Shown: positions 63,292 through 64,000 of the stretch, piece by piece
How positions within the stretch are numbered: position 1 is the first letter of the stretch
Layout of the letters: each line of letters starts with the position of its first letter
Assembly (NCBI RefSeq): GCF_019345525.1
Contig: NZ_JAHKRA010000002.1
Location: forward strand, 186,001-250,000
Direction of reading: 5' to 3'
DNA: 64,000 bases
Source of the DNA: Flavobacterium sp. NKUCC04_CG
Lineage (GTDB): Bacteria; Bacteroidota; Bacteroidia; Flavobacteriales; Flavobacteriaceae
The notes under the pieces: generated by a model
The model's input: the letters and a program-made list of their open reading frames with translations, nothing else
Database searches by the model: none
What the model was told of the DNA's origin: nothing
Program-made: the position numbers and the translations under genes

Positions 63292-64000
63292 ATGACCCGA
63301 TTTATTTTAGTGCTACTCGTGATTTTAGCAAGCCCGATTCTAAAGGCCCAATCGACTATATATTCCAAAGCTTATGGAGAAAGCAATAACCCTGCTGTTA
63401 TTTACATTCACGGAGGTCCGCGAGGCAATTCGACACTTTTTGAAGGAACAACTGCCGAAAGCTTAGCTAATCGAGGATTTTATGTGATCGTTTACGACAG
63501 ACGAGGTGAAGGCCGCTCTGTCGACACTACAGCGACCTTTACATTCCAAGAAGCCCTAGAAGATTTAAACGCTATCTATAAAAATTACCAGCTTAGAAGT
63601 GCACATATTATCGCTCATAGTTTTGGCGGATTGGTAGGAACACTTTATACACAGCAGTACCCTGAGAAAGTGCAGTCATTAATACTGGTAGGGGCTTTGT
63701 TTTCTCAACAGCAAACATATAACCATATTTTGGCGACTGCGAAAAAAAATTACCTCGAGAAAAAGGATTCCTTGATGGTTTCAAAAATTTTGGAGATTGA
63801 AAAACTGCCAAAAAACTCCGCGGAATATCGAAAGAAATGTTATGAAGTGGCCGCTAAAAACAATTATTTCAAAATGCCGTTCCCGACAAAAGAATCCATG
63901 CTACTTCAAGAAAACTATCAAAATAGTGACTTTGCTAAAAACAACATTCGCAACGACAATGCCCCACTTCTATTCTATAGAAACGAAGTCAACAATAATA
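63292..64000 (+). CDS. exported alpha/beta hydrolase (partial)
   Basis: 236 codons visible; the gene runs off the window. The ATG at 63292 begins a clean signal peptide (MTRFILVLLVILASPILKAQ). YIHGGPRGNSTLF is the oxyanion HGGP motif, YDRRGEGRS follows, and the nucleophile is in IIAHSFGGLVGTLY. HGGP plus DRRGxGRS is typical of the proline-iminopeptidase-like branch of the alpha/beta hydrolases. The acid and histidine are beyond the edge. Unlike the hydrolase at 54570, it has the HGGP motif, so the two are not close copies. Confidence 0.85.
   Translation, partial: MTRFILVLLVILASPILKAQSTIYSKAYGESNNPAVIYIHGGPRGNSTLFEGTTAESLANRGFYVIVYDRRGEGRSVDTTATFTFQEALEDLNAIYKNYQLRSAHIIAHSFGGLVGTLYTQQYPEKVQSLILVGALFSQQQTYNHILATAKKNYLEKKDSLMVSKILEIEKLPKNSAEYRKKCYEVAAKNNYFKMPFPTKESMLLQENYQNSDFAKNNIRNDNAPLLFYRNEVNNN

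Overview
The window is AT-rich DNA from a member of the Bacteroidota, almost certainly the family Flavobacteriaceae (Flavobacterium or a near relative). The evidence is a SecD-SecF fusion, a type IX secretion C-terminal domain on a metalloprotease, a GLPGLI-family protein beside a carboxypeptidase-regulatory/outer-membrane-barrel gene, promoters of the TTTG-N19-TAnnTTTG type, and the usual lack of strong Shine-Dalgarno sites. No rRNA, CRISPR array, integrase or transposase gene was seen.

Region 1 (1-14.5 kb) is core chromosome, mostly on the minus strand: the start of a CNNM/hemolysin-type membrane protein, secDF, mdh, gyrB, a GreA/GreB-like protein, an outer-membrane barrel paired with a 1006-residue TPR protein, and ftsE on the plus strand. 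Terminators lie after secDF, mdh, gyrB and the barrel gene.

Region 2 (14.5-29 kb) is a surface-polysaccharide region. It has two GT2 and two GT4 glycosyltransferases and a polyprenyl-phosphate glycosyltransferase paired with a polytopic GT-C-like membrane protein. After an interlude (a T9SS metalloprotease with a surface partner protein, and a leucine-dehydrogenase-type enzyme) comes an operon of FemAB/GNAT-like transferase, PLP sugar aminotransferase, Wzx-type flippase and FdtA-type ketoisomerase, which would make and export a glycan with a 3-amino-3,6-dideoxy sugar.

Region 3 (29-33.9 kb) is core: thrS-infC-rpmI-rplT (infC apparently using a non-canonical start codon), an SDR oxidoreductase and tRNA-Ser(UGA).

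Region 4 (33.9-62.5 kb), just downstream of the tRNA, is an accessory region. A 17-base copy of the tRNA 3' end, a 104-base tandem repeat, gene remnants and a roughly 500-base direct duplication mark it as a recombination hot spot. Its main structural feature is a family of 300-365 base non-coding repeats, seven full or partial copies plus two remnants, all in the same orientation, with GC-rich terminal hairpins. Between them lie gene cassettes: small secreted proteins; a five-cysteine secreted peptide with GLPGLI and TonB-receptor-like genes; secreted and regulatory orphans; a minus-strand run of small cytoplasmic proteins that looks like an orphan immunity-gene array; a two-gene TIR plus channel-like membrane protein system (candidate Thoeris-like anti-phage defence); and a McrBC-type restriction system.

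Region 5 (62.5-64 kb) holds a GNAT acetyltransferase and the start of an exported alpha/beta hydrolase that runs off the window.
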